DNA of 64,000 nucleotides from Pseudoclavibacter terrae. Lineage in GTDB: Bacteria; Actinomycetota; Actinomycetes; Actinomycetales; Microbacteriaceae. Below the pieces are notes generated by a model. The model was not told the origin of the DNA. It ran no database searches and saw nothing but the letters and a program-made list of their open reading frames with translations. The first letter of the stretch is position 1; the number at the start of each line of letters is the position of its first letter. The stretch covers positions 602,647 through 666,646 of the forward strand of contig NZ_WBJX01000001.1 of the NCBI RefSeq assembly GCF_008831075.1, read 5' to 3'. Below are positions 42,954 to 52,953 of this stretch, one piece after another. The position numbers and the translations under genes were made by a program.

Positions 42954-43299
42954 CGGTGAGTTCAGTATTTCGGGGCCCGGCGCTAGTCGTGTGTTCGAAT
43001 CACTGCCCGGAGAGTGCATAAGCGCCCAATGTCTTCAGACAGCAGTCGGAAGACAGACGGAGTGTCGCAAGACGCCCAGCGCGCAGCTTAGGCCACCGGC
43101 AGCAGAGCAAAGCTCCGGCCAACGGACAACACCTCACCGAGGTCGAGTCCGGAAGGCCGTCCATCAGCTTGAGTACACTCCTGTGCTCCGAGCAGGTGAA
43201 CTTGACAGAAAAACAGTGGTGCGAATCCCGGCGTGAAGACGCCACGGGGTTGCATGCGAAGCCGCAATGGCGGCACGTCATTGAGAGAGAGAGTCAACC
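42954..43299. other. S10 operon leader
   Basis: The roughly 345-nt transcribed leader of rpsJ. No open frame with good codon use and ribosome-binding site was seen. It may hold L4-type or other autoregulatory structure, but no specific element was recognised. A short ribosome-binding site (GAGAGAGAG) precedes rpsJ. Confidence 0.4.
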
Positions 43300-43608
43300 A
43301 TGGCGGGACAGAAGATCCGCATTCGACTGAAGTCGTATGACCACGAGGTCATCGACAGCTCGGCGCGCAAGATCGTCGACACCGTAACCCGTGCTGGCGC
43401 CTCCGTCATCGGTCCGGTGCCCCTGCCTACCGAGAAGAACGTGATCGCCGTGATCCGTAGCCCTCACAAGTACAAGGACAGCCGCGAGCACTTCGAGATG
43501 CGCACCCACAAGCGTCTGATCGACATCGTCGACCCGACGCCGAAGGCCGTCGACTCGCTCATGCGTCTCGACCTTCCGGCCGACGTCAACATCGAGATCA
43601 AGCTCTAG
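43300..43608 (+). CDS. rpsJ: 30S ribosomal protein S10
   Basis: This 102-residue protein starts [19 protein letters not shown], the standard actinobacterial S10. It belongs to the 30S head and also acts with NusB in antitermination of rRNA transcription. It heads an unbroken ribosomal cluster down to rplO. The next gene starts 8 nt away. Confidence 0.98.
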   Translation: MAGQKIRIRLKSYDHEVIDSSARKIVDTVTRAGASVIGPVPLPTEKNVIAVIRSPHKYKDSREHFEMRTHKRLIDIVDPTPKAVDSLMRLDLPADVNIEIKL

Positions 43609-43616
43609 GGAAACAC

Positions 43617-44270
43617 ATGTCTACCGCTACCAAGACGTTCAAGGGACTGCTGGGCACGAAGCTCGGCATGACCCAGGTCTGGGACGCTGACAACCGTCTC
43701 GTCCCCGTCACGGTCATCCAGGTGAGCACCAACGTCGTCACCGAGATCATGACCGTCGAAAAGAACGGCTACGAAGCCGTCCAGATCGCCGCAGGCGCCA
43801 TCGACCCGCGCAAGGTGAACAAGCCGGCCGCCGGCAAGTTCGCAGCAGCGGGCGTCACGCCGCGCCGTCACATCACCGAACTCCGCACCGCTGACGCAGC
43901 GACGTACACGATCGGTCAGGAGCTCGGCGCAGACACGTTCGAGCCCGGCACCAAGATCGACGTCGTCGGCACCAGCAAGGGCAAGGGCTTCGCCGGTGTC
44001 ATGAAGCGTCACAACTTCTCCGGCGTCGGCGCATCCCACGGTGCCCACAAGAACCACCGTCGCCCCGGCTCCATCGGTGCCTCCGCGACCCCCAGCCGTG
44101 TCTTCAAGGGCACGCGCATGGCTGGCCGGATGGGTGGCGACCGCGTCACCGTCCAGAACCTCACGGTTCACGCAGCCGACGCCGAGAAGGGCATCCTCCT
44201 CGTCAAGGGTGCTGTCCCCGGCCCCAAGGGTCGTCTCGTTTTCGTTCGCAACGCAGTGAAGGGGGCCTAG
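43617..44270 (+). CDS. rplC: 50S ribosomal protein L3
   Basis: The 217-residue L3 starts [20 protein letters not shown] and contains the [15 protein letters not shown] motif and [10 protein letters not shown]. It binds near the peptidyl transferase centre. The gene follows rpsJ closely and precedes rplD by 6 nt. The glutamine methylated in some species lies in the loop rich in glycine and histidine. Confidence 0.98.
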   Translation: MSTATKTFKGLLGTKLGMTQVWDADNRLVPVTVIQVSTNVVTEIMTVEKNGYEAVQIAAGAIDPRKVNKPAAGKFAAAGVTPRRHITELRTADAATYTIGQELGADTFEPGTKIDVVGTSKGKGFAGVMKRHNFSGVGASHGAHKNHRRPGSIGASATPSRVFKGTRMAGRMGGDRVTVQNLTVHAADAEKGILLVKGAVPGPKGRLVFVRNAVKGA

Positions 44271-44276
44271 TTTCCT

Positions 44277-44924
44277 ATGGCAACCAAGATTGACGTCACC
44301 GACGCAGCCGGCAAGAAGTCCGGCACGGTCGAACTGCCTGCCGCCATCTTCGACGCGCAGACCAACGTCCCGCTGATCCACCAGGTTGTCGTCGCACAGC
44401 GTGCAGCTGCTCGTCAGGGCACGCACAAGACGAAGAACCGTGGAGAGGTTTCCGGTTCAGGCCGCAAGCCGTTCAAGCAGAAGGGCACCGGCCGCGCCCG
44501 TCAGGGTTCGGTCCGCATGCCGCAGCACAAGGGCGGTGGCATCGTCCACGGGCCGACGCCGCGCGACTACTCGCAGCGCACCCCCAAGAAGATGATCGCA
44601 GCAGCCCTCATCGGCGCACTGAGCGACCGCGCACGCGGTGGCCACCTGCACATCGTCGACTCCCTCGTCACGGGTGAGAAGGCCTCGACCAAGGTCGCAG
44701 CCGCAGCAATCGCGAAGGTCGCGGCGGGACGCAACATCCTCGTCGTCCTCGACCGCAGCGACGAGCTCAGCCTCCTGAGCGTGCGCAACCTCCCGGCGCT
44801 CCACGTCCTGTTCGTTGACCAGCTCAACGCCTACGACGTGCTCGTCTCGGACGACATCCTCTTCACGAAGGCTGCCTACGACGCGTTCGTCGAGAGCAAG
44901 ACCAGCAAGGAGCAGGGCGCATGA
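44277..44924 (+). CDS. rplD: 50S ribosomal protein L4
   Basis: This 215-residue L4 has the exit-tunnel loop [20 protein letters not shown]. In enterobacteria L4 represses the S10 operon. Its last 4 bases overlap the start of rplW (ATGA), giving translational coupling. The sequence and length fit family members. Confidence 0.97.
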   Translation: MATKIDVTDAAGKKSGTVELPAAIFDAQTNVPLIHQVVVAQRAAARQGTHKTKNRGEVSGSGRKPFKQKGTGRARQGSVRMPQHKGGGIVHGPTPRDYSQRTPKKMIAAALIGALSDRARGGHLHIVDSLVTGEKASTKVAAAAIAKVAAGRNILVVLDRSDELSLLSVRNLPALHVLFVDQLNAYDVLVSDDILFTKAAYDAFVESKTSKEQGA

Positions 44925-45220
44925 GCGCAAACAACAAGGACCCGCGCGACATCATCTTCGCGCCGGTGATCTCCGAGAAGAGCTACAGCCTGATCGACCA
45001 GGGCAAGTACACCTTCGAGGTCGACCCTCGTTCGAACAAGACCGAGATCAAGCTCGCCATCGAGCAGATCTTCGATGTCAAGGTCGACAAGGTCAACACC
45101 TTGAACCGCACGGGCAAGACGCGCCGCACCCGCTTCGGGCTCGGCAAGCGCAAGGACACCAAGCGCGCCATCGTCTCGCTCAAGTCCGGCACCATCGACA
45201 TCTTCTCGAACGCCGGTTAA
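44921..45220 (+). CDS. rplW: 50S ribosomal protein L23
   Basis: A 99-residue L23 beginning [21 protein letters not shown]. The protein sits at the polypeptide exit tunnel and docks trigger factor and SRP. The gene is translationally coupled to rplD by a 4-nt overlap. Confidence 0.97.
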   Translation: MSANNKDPRDIIFAPVISEKSYSLIDQGKYTFEVDPRSNKTEIKLAIEQIFDVKVDKVNTLNRTGKTRRTRFGLGKRKDTKRAIVSLKSGTIDIFSNAG

Positions 45221-45245
45221 TCGAGAGCACAGAGGACGAATTCAC

Positions 45246-46085
45246 ATGGCTATTCGCAATTACAAGCCCACGACGCCTGGCCGTCGTGGAGCCTCGGTGT
45301 CCGAGTTCACCGAGATCACGCGCTCGACTCCTGAGAAGTCGCTGCTCCGCCCCCTGACCAAGTCGGGTGGCCGCAACAACCAGGGACGCATCACGACCCG
45401 TCACATCGGTGGTGGCCACAAGCGCCAGTACCGCGTCATCGACTTCCGTCGCAATGACAAGGACGGCGTGAACGCCAAGGTCGCTCACATCGAGTACGAC
45501 CCCAACCGCACCGCTCGCATCGCGCTGCTGCACTTCTTCGACGGAACCAAGCGCTACATCCTGGCTCCGAACAAGCTCAAGCAGGGCGACATCATCGAGT
45601 CGGGCGCTGGCGCCGACATCAAGCCGGGCAACAACCTCCCGCTGAAGAACATCCCGACCGGTACGGTCATCCACGCCATCGAGCTCCGCCCAGGCGGCGG
45701 CGCGAAGATGGCGCGTTCGGCCGGAGCATCCGTTCGCCTCGTCGCGAAGGACGGCCCCTACGCGCAGCTGCGTCTGCCGAGCGGCGAAGTCCGCAACGTC
45801 GACGTGCGCTGCCGCGCGACGATCGGCGAGGTCGGCAACGCCGAGCAGTCGAACATCAACCTGGGCAAGGCCGGCCGCAAGCGCTGGCTCGGCGTTCGTC
45901 CCACGGTCCGTGGTGTCGTCATGAACCCGGTCGACCACCCGCACGGTGGTGGTGAAGGTCGCACCTCCGGTGGACGTCACCCGGTGAGCCCCTGGGGTAA
46001 GCCAGAAGGCCGCACCCGTCGCCCCAACAAGGAGAGCGACAAGCTCATCGTCCGCCGTCGCCCTGCCGGCAAGAAGCGTAAGTAG
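45246..46085 (+). CDS. rplB: 50S ribosomal protein L2
   Basis: This 279-residue L2 begins [20 protein letters not shown] and has the conserved C-terminal [13 protein letters not shown] near residues 224-236, essential for peptidyl transfer and subunit association. It lies between rplW and rpsS, as is standard for the S10 operon. Confidence 0.98.
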   Translation: MAIRNYKPTTPGRRGASVSEFTEITRSTPEKSLLRPLTKSGGRNNQGRITTRHIGGGHKRQYRVIDFRRNDKDGVNAKVAHIEYDPNRTARIALLHFFDGTKRYILAPNKLKQGDIIESGAGADIKPGNNLPLKNIPTGTVIHAIELRPGGGAKMARSAGASVRLVAKDGPYAQLRLPSGEVRNVDVRCRATIGEVGNAEQSNINLGKAGRKRWLGVRPTVRGVVMNPVDHPHGGGEGRTSGGRHPVSPWGKPEGRTRRPNKESDKLIVRRRPAGKKRK

Positions 46086-46096
46086 GAGATCAGAAG

Positions 46097-46378
46097 ATGC
46101 CTCGCAGTCTCAAGAAGGGCCCCTTCGTCGACGAACACCTCTTCCAGAAGGTGGTCAAGCAGAACGAAGCTGGCTCGAAGAACGTCATCAAGACCTGGTC
46201 GCGCCGATCGATGATCGTGCCGGACATGCTCGGACACACCATCGCCGTGCACGACGGTCGCAAGCACATCCCCGTGTTTGTCACCGAAACCATGGTCGGC
46301 CACAAGCTCGGCGAGTTTGCACCGACCCGCACCTTCCGTGGACACGAGAAGGACGACAAGAAGGGTCGTCGCCGCTAA
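46097..46378 (+). CDS. rpsS: 30S ribosomal protein S19
   Basis: A 93-residue S19 starting [17 protein letters not shown], with the conserved [20 protein letters not shown]. It forms a complex with S13 in the 30S head. It starts 11 nt after rplB. Confidence 0.98.
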   Translation: MPRSLKKGPFVDEHLFQKVVKQNEAGSKNVIKTWSRRSMIVPDMLGHTIAVHDGRKHIPVFVTETMVGHKLGEFAPTRTFRGHEKDDKKGRRR

Positions 46379-46402
46379 CGCGGCGACGTGAAGGAGGAAA
46401 AT

Positions 46403-46786
46403 ATGGTGGAGTCAACCGCACGCGTGCGGCACATCCGCGTCACCCCTCAGAAGGCTCGTCGCGTCGTCAACTTGATCCGCGGCAAGCAGGCGCTCGAAGC
46501 GCTCGCAATCCTGAAGTTCGCACCTCAGGGTGCCTCTGAGCCGGTCTACAAGGTCGTTGCATCAGCAATCGCCAACGCACGAGTCAAGGCAGACAAGGAC
46601 AGCGAGTTCCTTGACGAGCGCGACCTCTACATCGCCAAGGCGTTCGTAGACGAGGGTGCAACCCTCAAGCGCTTCCGTCCGCGTGCACAGGGACGAGCAT
46701 TCCGCATCAACAAGCGCACAAGCCACATCACGGTTGTGCTGGCGACGCCGGAGCTCGCCGAGGCCGAGAAGGGGAGCAGCAAGTAA
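46403..46786 (+). CDS. rplV: 50S ribosomal protein L22
   Basis: A 127-residue L22 starting [20 protein letters not shown]. The ATG at 46403 is chosen because AAGGAGG lies immediately upstream; a GTG at 46388 is in frame but contains this ribosome-binding site. The beta-hairpin that lines the exit tunnel is present ([20 protein letters not shown]). Its stop overlaps the rpsC start by one base. Confidence 0.97.
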   Translation: MVESTARVRHIRVTPQKARRVVNLIRGKQALEALAILKFAPQGASEPVYKVVASAIANARVKADKDSEFLDERDLYIAKAFVDEGATLKRFRPRAQGRAFRINKRTSHITVVLATPELAEAEKGSSK

Positions 46787-47544
46787 TGGGCCAGAAGATC
46801 AATCCGTACGGCTTCCGTCTCGGAATCACGACCGACCACGTCAGCCGCTGGTACGCAGACTCGACCAAGCCGGGTCAGCGCTACAGCGACTACGTCAAGG
46901 AAGACATTCGCATCCGCGAGTACCTCCAGAAGTCGCTCGACCGTGCAGGCGTCTCGCGTATCGAGATCGAGCGCACACGTGACCGCGTTCGCGTCGACAT
47001 CTACACGGCTCGCCCCGGCATCGTCATCGGACGACGCGGAGCAGAGGCCGAGCGCATCCGCGCCGACCTCGAGAAGCTCACGGGCAAGCAGATCCAGCTG
47101 AACATCCTCGAGGTCAAGAACCCCGAGGCTGACGCTCAGCTGGTCGCGCAGGGCATCGCCGAGCAGCTCTCTGCTCGCGTCGCCTTCCGCCGTGCAATGC
47201 GCAAGGGCCTCCAGGGCGCTCAGCGTGCAGGTGCCAAGGGCATCCGCATCCAGGTCTCCGGCCGCCTCGGCGGCGCTGAGATGAGCCGCTCGGAGTTCTA
47301 CCGCGAAGGACGCGTTCCGCTGCACACGCTCCGCGCCAACATCGACTACGGCTTCTACGAGGCCAAGACCACCTACGGTCGCATCGGTGTCAAGGTGTGG
47401 ATCTACAAGGGCGACATGACCAACAAGGAACTCGCCCGCGAACAGGCCAACCAGAAGTCGTCCCGTGGGGACCGTAACGACCGCTCCCGCCGTGGCCCGC
47501 GCCGCGACAACGAGAAGCAGGTCGCCGCAGGAGTTGAGGCGTAA
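46786..47544 (+). CDS. rpsC: 30S ribosomal protein S3
   Basis: A 252-residue S3, starting [20 protein letters not shown], with a KH domain ([20 protein letters not shown]) and the C-terminal domain [15 protein letters not shown]. About 35 extra residues, basic and Arg/Asp-rich, form the C-terminus, as in other actinobacteria. The start overlaps the rplV stop (TAATG). Confidence 0.98.
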   Translation: MGQKINPYGFRLGITTDHVSRWYADSTKPGQRYSDYVKEDIRIREYLQKSLDRAGVSRIEIERTRDRVRVDIYTARPGIVIGRRGAEAERIRADLEKLTGKQIQLNILEVKNPEADAQLVAQGIAEQLSARVAFRRAMRKGLQGAQRAGAKGIRIQVSGRLGGAEMSRSEFYREGRVPLHTLRANIDYGFYEAKTTYGRIGVKVWIYKGDMTNKELAREQANQKSSRGDRNDRSRRGPRRDNEKQVAAGVEA

Positions 47545-47546
47545 CC

Positions 47547-47963
47547 ATGTTGATTCCACGTCGAGTCAAGCACCGTAAGCAGCACCGCCCGGACCGCAGC
47601 GGCATGTCGAAGGGTGGCAACACCGTCTCGTTCGGCGAGTTCGGCATCCAGGCGCTCACGCCGTCCTACGTCACGAACCGTCAGATCGAGGCAGCTCGTA
47701 TCGCGATGACCCGCCACATCAAGCGTGGCGGCAAGGTCTGGATCAACATCTACCCGGACCGCCCGATGACCGCTCGCCCCGCCGAGACCCGCATGGGTTC
47801 CGGTAAGGGTGCAGTCGACTCCTGGGTCGCGAACGTCAAGCCCGGCCGCGTCCTCTTCGAGGTCGCCGGCGTCAGCGAGGAGCTCGCTCGCGAGGCCCTC
47901 ACGCGCGCCATCCACAAGCTGCCGCTCAAGGCACGCATCATTTCGCGCGAGGAAGGCGAGTAA
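47547..47963 (+). CDS. rplP: 50S ribosomal protein L16
   Basis: A 138-residue L16 starting [20 protein letters not shown], with [19 protein letters not shown]. It binds near the A site. It is separated from rpsC and rpmC by only 2 nt each, part of a tightly packed operon. Confidence 0.98.
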   Translation: MLIPRRVKHRKQHRPDRSGMSKGGNTVSFGEFGIQALTPSYVTNRQIEAARIAMTRHIKRGGKVWINIYPDRPMTARPAETRMGSGKGAVDSWVANVKPGRVLFEVAGVSEELAREALTRAIHKLPLKARIISREEGE

Positions 47964-47965
47964 TC

Positions 47966-48295
47966 ATGGCGATTGGTACCAAGGAGCTCGCCACCACCGA
48001 GCTCGACAACTTCGAAGACGGACGTCTCGTCGAAGAGCTCAAGAAGGCGAAGGAAGAGCTGTTCAACCTGCGCTTCCAGGCCGTGACCAACCAGGTCGAA
48101 GAGCGTGGACGCATCCGTCAGGTCAAGCGCGACATCGCGCGCATCTACACGGTGATCCGCGAGCGTGAGCTCGGGATCCGCGCAACCCCGGCCCCGGTCG
48201 AGAAGCCGGCCAAGAAGTCGAAGGCCACGAAGGCTTCGAAGAAGGCCGAAGCCCCTGAGGCTGCGCCCGAGGCTGAGAACGAGGAGACCAAGTAA
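47966..48295 (+). CDS. rpmC: 50S ribosomal protein L29 with extended C-terminus
   Basis: This 109-residue L29 has the usual core ([20 protein letters not shown], then [20 protein letters not shown]) of about 75 residues and then about 35 residues of Lys/Ala/Glu-rich tail. The tail is longer than in most bacteria but common in Microbacteriaceae. It overlaps rpsQ by one base. Confidence 0.96.
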   Translation: MAIGTKELATTELDNFEDGRLVEELKKAKEELFNLRFQAVTNQVEERGRIRQVKRDIARIYTVIRERELGIRATPAPVEKPAKKSKATKASKKAEAPEAAPEAENEETK

Positions 48296-48591
48296 TGGCT
48301 GAAAGCACGACACAGCCCGAGGCAACGGAAGAGGCGCACGAGCGCAACTACCGCAAGACCCGGCGCGGCTACGTCACGAGCGACAAGATGGACAAGACCA
48401 TCACCGTCTCGGTCGAAGAGCGCGTCAAGCACCCCCTCTACGGCAAGGTGCTCCGCCGCTCGAGCAAGGTCAAGGCGCACGACGCCGACAACCAGGCCGG
48501 CATCGGCGACCTCGTCCTGATTGCAGAGACCCGTCCCCTCAGCGCTACCAAGCGCTGGCGCCTGGTCGAGATCCTGGAGAAGGCGAAGTAG
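48295..48591 (+). CDS. rpsQ: 30S ribosomal protein S17
   Basis: A 98-residue S17 with an N-terminal extension ([17 protein letters not shown]) before the core starting [17 protein letters not shown]. It binds 16S rRNA near helix 11. Its start coincides with the end of rpmC. Confidence 0.97.
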   Translation: MAESTTQPEATEEAHERNYRKTRRGYVTSDKMDKTITVSVEERVKHPLYGKVLRRSSKVKAHDADNQAGIGDLVLIAETRPLSATKRWRLVEILEKAK

Positions 48592-48630
48592 GCCTCGCCT
48601 CTTCGACCGCTCAGCGAAGGAATTTGACAG

Positions 48631-48999
48631 ATGCTTCAGCAAGAATCCCGAGTCCGCGTCGCCGACAACACCGGCGCCAAGGAACTCCTCACGATCCGCG
48701 TACTCGGTGGCTCCGGCCGCCGCTACGCGGGAATCGGTGACGTCATCGTCGCGACCGTCAAGGACGCGATCCCCGGCGGAAACCTCAAGAAGGGTGAGGT
48801 CGTCAAGGCCGTCATCGTTCGCACGATCAAGTCGACCCGTCGTCCCGACGGCTCGTACATCAAGTTCGACGAGAACGCAGCGGTCATCCTCAAGGGTGAC
48901 AACGAGCCGCGTGGCACTCGAATCTTCGGACCGGTCGGTCGCGAACTCCGCGACAAGAAGTTCATGAAGATCGTGTCGCTCGCGCCGGAGGTGATTTAA
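48631..48999 (+). CDS. rplN: 50S ribosomal protein L14
   Basis: A 122-residue L14 starting [20 protein letters not shown], with the conserved [20 protein letters not shown]. It makes a bridge to 16S rRNA. It starts 39 nt after rpsQ. Confidence 0.98.
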   Translation: MLQQESRVRVADNTGAKELLTIRVLGGSGRRYAGIGDVIVATVKDAIPGGNLKKGEVVKAVIVRTIKSTRRPDGSYIKFDENAAVILKGDNEPRGTRIFGPVGRELRDKKFMKIVSLAPEVI

Positions 49000-49002
49000 C
49001 CC

Positions 49003-49470
49003 ATGGCAACGATCCGCAAGGGAGACCTGGTCCAGGTCATCTCAGGCACGAGCCAGGCCCGCGGTGGAGACCGCGGCAAGCAGGGCGAAGTGCTCGAGGT
49101 GCTCCGCGACGAGAACCGCATTCTCGTCCAGGGCATCAACTTCGTGACCAAGCACGTTCGCGTCGGACAGACGCAGCGTGGCACGAAGACGGGTGGCATC
49201 GAGACCGTCGAGGCCCCCATCCACATCTCGAACGTCGCACTCGTCGACCCCGAGACCAAGCAGCCGGCTCGCACCGGTGTGCAGGTCGAAGAGGTCACGA
49301 AGGACGGCGTCACCAAGACGGTGCGCACGCGCGTCTTCAAGCCCTCGCGTCGCGCAGCCAAGCCTGCCAAGGCAGAGAAGGCCCCCAAGGCTGACAAGGC
49401 CGAGAAGGCCGAGAAGAAGCCCGCGACGAAGGCCAAGGCCGCCGCACCGAAGAAGAAGGACGACGAGTAG
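49003..49470 (+). CDS. rplX: 50S ribosomal protein L24 with lysine-rich tail
   Basis: This 155-residue L24 starts [18 protein letters not shown] and contains the KOW motif ([11 protein letters not shown]). The core ends near residue 115; the remaining 40 residues are Lys/Ala-rich ([20 protein letters not shown]), a low-complexity basic tail longer than in most families. It lies 3 nt downstream of rplN. Confidence 0.96.
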   Translation: MATIRKGDLVQVISGTSQARGGDRGKQGEVLEVLRDENRILVQGINFVTKHVRVGQTQRGTKTGGIETVEAPIHISNVALVDPETKQPARTGVQVEEVTKDGVTKTVRTRVFKPSRRAAKPAKAEKAPKADKAEKAEKKPATKAKAAAPKKKDDE

Positions 49471-49472
49471 AT

Positions 49473-50060
49473 ATGACTGACATCGCCACGGAGGCTGGCA
49501 AAATCCAGCCCCGTCTCAAGCTGAAGTACCGCGAAGAGCTCAAGGCTCAGCTGCAGGCAGACCTCGGCGTGAGCAACGTCCACCAGGTTCCGGGTCTCGT
49601 GAAGATCGTCGTGAACATGGGTGTTGGCGAGGCAGCTCGCGACGGCAAGATCATCGAAGGTGCCATCACGGACCTCACGGCGATCACGGGTCAGAAGCCC
49701 AAGGTCACGAAGGCCACGAAGTCCATCGCGCAGTTCAAGCTGCGCGAAGGCCAGCCGATCGGCGCGCACGTCACGCTGCGCGGCGACCGCATGTGGGAGT
49801 TCCTCGACCGCCTGCTCTCGCTCGCTCTTCCCCGTATCCGCGACTTCCGTGGTCTCAGCGACCGCCAGTTCGACGGCAACGGAAACTACACCTTCGGCCT
49901 CACGGAGCAGGTAATGTTCCATGAGATCGATCCAGACAAGATCGACCGCACACGCGGTATGGACATCACCGTCGTCACGACGGCGAAGAACGACGAAGAA
50001 GGACGCGCCCTCCTGGGCAAGCTCGGCTTCCCGTTCCAGGCCGGTCTCCAGCAGAACTAG
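49473..50060 (+). CDS. rplE: 50S ribosomal protein L5
   Basis: A 195-residue L5, slightly longer than E. coli L5 because of its N-terminus ([18 protein letters not shown]). Conserved blocks QLREGQPIG-like ([20 protein letters not shown]) and RDFRGLS are present. It binds 5S rRNA. Downstream it is not followed by rpsN but by a 125-bp gap. Confidence 0.97.
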   Translation: MTDIATEAGKIQPRLKLKYREELKAQLQADLGVSNVHQVPGLVKIVVNMGVGEAARDGKIIEGAITDLTAITGQKPKVTKATKSIAQFKLREGQPIGAHVTLRGDRMWEFLDRLLSLALPRIRDFRGLSDRQFDGNGNYTFGLTEQVMFHEIDPDKIDRTRGMDITVVTTAKNDEEGRALLGKLGFPFQAGLQQN

Positions 50061-50185
50061 TCTGAACACCCGAGGGTCACGGCAGCAGCCGTGACCCCAT
50101 CGGGCTGTTGCAACCGCAACCGCCCGTCCACCACAGGTCGCGGGGCCGTGTACGGCCCCGCGAAACCAGGCGAAAGGCACTCATC
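50061..50185. other. rplE-rpsH gap with two hairpins, no rpsN
   Basis: In many bacteria rpsN lies here; none is present. The gap contains two perfect 10-bp hairpins with 4-nt loops: 50074-50097 (GGGTCACGGC arms) and 50139-50162 (CGCGGGGCCG arms). They may be a weak terminator, an RNA-processing element or a regulatory site controlling rpsH and downstream genes. Confidence 0.75.
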
Positions 50186-50584
50186 ATGACGATGACAGAT
50201 CCCGTCGCAGATATGCTGACGCGACTGCGCAACGCGAACTCGGCGCACCACGACTCCGTGTCGATGCCGAGCTCGAAGCTCAAGTCCCACATTGCCGACA
50301 TCCTCAAGCGCGAGGGTTACATCACCGACTGGACAGTCGAAGATGCACGAGTGGGCCAGACCCTCACTCTCTCGCTCAAGTTCGGTCCGAACCGCGAGAG
50401 GTCGATCGTCGGCATCAAGCGCGTCTCCAAGCCAGGTCTTCGCGTCTACGCGCGCTCGACCGAGCTGCCAAGCGTCCTCGGCGGCCTCGGCATTGCCATC
50501 CTGTCCACCTCCTCCGGTCTCCTCACGGACCGTCAGGCCGAGCAGAAGGGCGTAGGCGGAGAAGTCCTCGCCTACGTGTGGTAA
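50186..50584 (+). CDS. rpsH: 30S ribosomal protein S8
   Basis: A 132-residue S8 starting [20 protein letters not shown] and ending GGEVLAYVW. It binds the central domain of 16S rRNA and represses its operon in E. coli. The ATG at 50186 is preferred; the ribosome-binding site (CGAAAGG) lies just upstream. It begins the second part of the spc operon after the rpsN-free gap. Confidence 0.97.
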   Translation: MTMTDPVADMLTRLRNANSAHHDSVSMPSSKLKSHIADILKREGYITDWTVEDARVGQTLTLSLKFGPNRERSIVGIKRVSKPGLRVYARSTELPSVLGGLGIAILSTSSGLLTDRQAEQKGVGGEVLAYVW

Positions 50585-50590
50585 TCCGTC

Positions 50591-51127
50591 ATGTCACGAA
50601 TTGGTCGTCTCCCGATCAGCGTCCCAGCTGGCGTTGACATCAAGATCGACGCACAGAACGTCACCGTCAAGGGCCCGAAGGGCGAGCTCGCGCTCGTCGT
50701 CGCCAACCCCATCGAGGTCAAGCTCGAAGACGGTCAGGTTCTCGTCACGCGTCCGAACGACGAGCGTGAGTCCCGTGCACTGCACGGCCTGACCCGCACG
50801 CTCATCAACAACAACATCATCGGCGTCACCGAGGGCTACACCAAGAAGCTCGAGGTCGTTGGAACCGGTTACCGCATCGTCTCCAAGGGCACGGGCGTCG
50901 AGTTCGCACTCGGCTACTCGCACCCGATCAACGTCGAGCCCCCGGCGGGCATCACGTTCCAGGTCGAGGGCAACAACAAGCTCACGGTCGTCGGAATCGA
51001 CAAGCAGGCTGTCGGCGAGGTCGCAGCGAACATCCGCAAGCTCCGCCTCCCCGAGCCCTACAAGGGCAAGGGCGTGCGTTACGAGGGCGAGCAGATCCGC
51101 CGCAAGGCCGGAAAGTCAGGTAAGTAA
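50591..51127 (+). CDS. rplF: 50S ribosomal protein L6
   Basis: A 178-residue L6 starting [20 protein letters not shown], with the conserved C-terminal [21 protein letters not shown]. It sits close to the factor-binding site. Six nt separate it from rpsH and two from rplR. Confidence 0.98.
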   Translation: MSRIGRLPISVPAGVDIKIDAQNVTVKGPKGELALVVANPIEVKLEDGQVLVTRPNDERESRALHGLTRTLINNNIIGVTEGYTKKLEVVGTGYRIVSKGTGVEFALGYSHPINVEPPAGITFQVEGNNKLTVVGIDKQAVGEVAANIRKLRLPEPYKGKGVRYEGEQIRRKAGKSGK

Positions 51128-51129
51128 CC

Positions 51130-51501
51130 ATGGGACTCGGAACTCGAGGAAAGAGCAAGCAGGCAGCGACCCGTCGCCGCCACGTCCGCCTTCGCAAGAA
51201 GGTCTCCGGCGACGCGCAGCGTCCCCGTCTCGTCGTCACGCGCTCCGCGCGTCACGTCTTCGTCCAGGTTGTCGACGACACCAAGGGCATCACGCTCGCA
51301 TCCGCATCCACCATGGAAGCTGAGCTGCGTGCGTTCGAGGGCGACAAGTCCGCAAAGGCGAAGCGAGTCGGCGAGCTCGTCGGCGCACGCGCCAAGGACG
51401 CCGGCATCGAGAGCGTGGTCTTCGACCGCGGCGGCAACAAGTACGCCGGTCGCGTCGCGGCCATCGCTGATGGAGCACGAGAGGCAGGGCTGAACCTGTG
51501 A
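51130..51501 (+). CDS. rplR: 50S ribosomal protein L18
   Basis: A 123-residue L18 starting [20 protein letters not shown] and ending [11 protein letters not shown]. It binds 5S rRNA with L5. Its last 4 nt overlap the rpsE start (GTGA). Confidence 0.97.
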   Translation: MGLGTRGKSKQAATRRRHVRLRKKVSGDAQRPRLVVTRSARHVFVQVVDDTKGITLASASTMEAELRAFEGDKSAKAKRVGELVGARAKDAGIESVVFDRGGNKYAGRVAAIADGAREAGLNL

Positions 51502-52223
51502 CCGAGAAAATCGACACCAACACGCCCGACAACATGACCGACACGCCCGTTGAGACGGCCGCGTCGAGTGAGTCGGCACAGCGCGAGGGCGGCAGCGGAC
51601 GCGACAACAACCGTCGCGGCGGCGGTCGCGGCGAGCGCGGACAGGGTGGCGGTCGTGACCGCAACTCCCGCGACGACAAGAGCCAGTTCCTTGAGCGCGT
51701 CGTCACCATCAACCGCGTCTCCAAGGTCGTCAAGGGTGGTCGACGCTTCGCGTTCACCGCGCTCGTCGTCGTCGGAGACGGCAACGGACTCGTGGGCGTC
51801 GGCTACGGCAAGGCCCGTGAGGTCCCGCTGGCCATCTCCAAGGGCGTCGAAGAGGCGAAGAAGAACTTCTTCCGCGTCCCGCGCGTCCTGAAGACGATCC
51901 CGCACCCCGTGCAGGGCGAGGCAGCAGCAGGCGTCGTCCTGCTCCGTCCCGCCGCTGCAGGTACCGGTGTTATCGCCGGTGGCCCCGTCCGCGCCGTACT
52001 CGAGTGCGCGGGCATCCATGACGTCCTGTCGAAGTCGCTCGGCTCGTCGAACACGATCAACATCGTGCACGCGACCGTCGCGGCCCTCAAGCAGCTCGAG
52101 GAGCCGCGCGCCGTCGCAGCTCGTCGTGGCCTGCCTGTCGACCAGGTCGTCCCGCAGCGCATCCTGCGTGCCGAGGCCAACGCGGCCAAGGCAGCAGCCG
52201 AAGCACAGAAGGTTGGTGCCTGA
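51498..52223 (+). CDS. rpsE: 30S ribosomal protein S5 with RGG-rich N-terminus
   Basis: A 241-residue S5. The first 60 residues are low-complexity and Arg/Gly/Asp-rich ([18 protein letters not shown]), an extension found in many actinobacteria; the fold then begins [20 protein letters not shown]. The conserved [13 protein letters not shown] and the C-terminal [14 protein letters not shown] follow. Start GTG overlaps rplR by 4 nt. Confidence 0.97.
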   Translation: MTEKIDTNTPDNMTDTPVETAASSESAQREGGSGRDNNRRGGGRGERGQGGGRDRNSRDDKSQFLERVVTINRVSKVVKGGRRFAFTALVVVGDGNGLVGVGYGKAREVPLAISKGVEEAKKNFFRVPRVLKTIPHPVQGEAAAGVVLLRPAAAGTGVIAGGPVRAVLECAGIHDVLSKSLGSSNTINIVHATVAALKQLEEPRAVAARRGLPVDQVVPQRILRAEANAAKAAAEAQKVGA

Positions 52224-52411
52224 TGGCCGCGAGTCTCAAGGTGACCCAGATCAAGTCCAAGATCAGCGAGAAGCAGAACCAGCGCGACACCCTGCGCTCG
52301 CTCGGCCTCAAGCGCATCGGCGACACCGTCGTGAAGCCGGACAACTCGGTGAACCGCGGCTACGTCAAGACTGTCGCTCACCTGGTCTCAGTTGAGGAGA
52401 TTTCCGAATGA
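52223..52411 (+). CDS. rpmD: 50S ribosomal protein L30
   Basis: A 62-residue L30 with [20 protein letters not shown], the standard size for bacteria. It starts at the stop of rpsE and overlaps rplO by 4 nt. Confidence 0.97.
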   Translation: MAASLKVTQIKSKISEKQNQRDTLRSLGLKRIGDTVVKPDNSVNRGYVKTVAHLVSVEEISE

Positions 52412-52881
52412 GCAAGAACGAGAACGAGAAGGACGTGACCTCCGAGCCGCAGCTCAAGGTCCACCACCTCCGCCCCGCTCCCGGCGCCAAGAAGTCCAAG
52501 ACGCGCGTCGGTCGCGGTGAGGGCTCCAAGGGCAAGACCGCTGGTCGCGGCACCAAGGGGTCGAAGGCACGTACCACCGTGCGCATCGGCTTCGAAGGTG
52601 GCCAGATGCCACTGCACATGCGTACGCCGAAGCTGCGCGGGTTCAAGAACCCGTTCCGCGTCGAGTACCAGGTCGTCAACCTCTCCAAGCTGGCTGAGCT
52701 CTTCCCCGAGGGCGGCGATGTCACCATCGCGAACCTCGTGGCAAAGGGCGCGGTTCGCAAGAACGAGCCCGTCAAGGTGCTCGGCAATGGCGAGATTGCG
52801 GTTAAGCTGAACGTCGCGGTCGACAAGGTCTCCAGCTCAGCAGAGCAGAAGATCGTTGCTGCCGGCGGTTCCGTCAAGTAG
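52408..52881 (+). CDS. rplO: 50S ribosomal protein L15
   Basis: A 157-residue L15 with an N-terminal stretch [20 protein letters not shown] and the conserved [20 protein letters not shown], then [19 protein letters not shown]. It ends the spc ribosomal run before a terminator hairpin. Confidence 0.97.
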   Translation: MSKNENEKDVTSEPQLKVHHLRPAPGAKKSKTRVGRGEGSKGKTAGRGTKGSKARTTVRIGFEGGQMPLHMRTPKLRGFKNPFRVEYQVVNLSKLAELFPEGGDVTIANLVAKGAVRKNEPVKVLGNGEIAVKLNVAVDKVSSSAEQKIVAAGGSVK

Positions 52882-52887
52882 TAACTC

Positions 52888-52928
52888 CAAGCGGGGGTCG
52901 GCGGTTGCCGACCCCCGCTTGTCTCTTT
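52888..52928 (+). terminator. Terminator or attenuator between rplO and secY
   Basis: A perfect 15-bp stem (52888-52902, 52907-52921) with loop GGTT is followed by TCTCTTT. It probably ends or reduces transcription from the spc operon, so that secY has a lower or separate expression level. Confidence 0.85.
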
Positions 52929-52953
52929 CACGAGAAATGAAAGCAGGAACGTA

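Noticed and set aside
42980-43012. A tRNA T-arm-like sequence (GTGTGTTCGAATCACTG) before rpsJ
   Set aside because: Only the loop TTCGAAT fits. The stem pairs poorly at its outer positions, and no acceptor, anticodon or D arm was found around it on either strand.
46388-46402. A GTG start 15 nt upstream of rplV
   Set aside because: This start would include the AAGGAGG ribosome-binding site inside the coding sequence; the ATG at 46403 fits the family.
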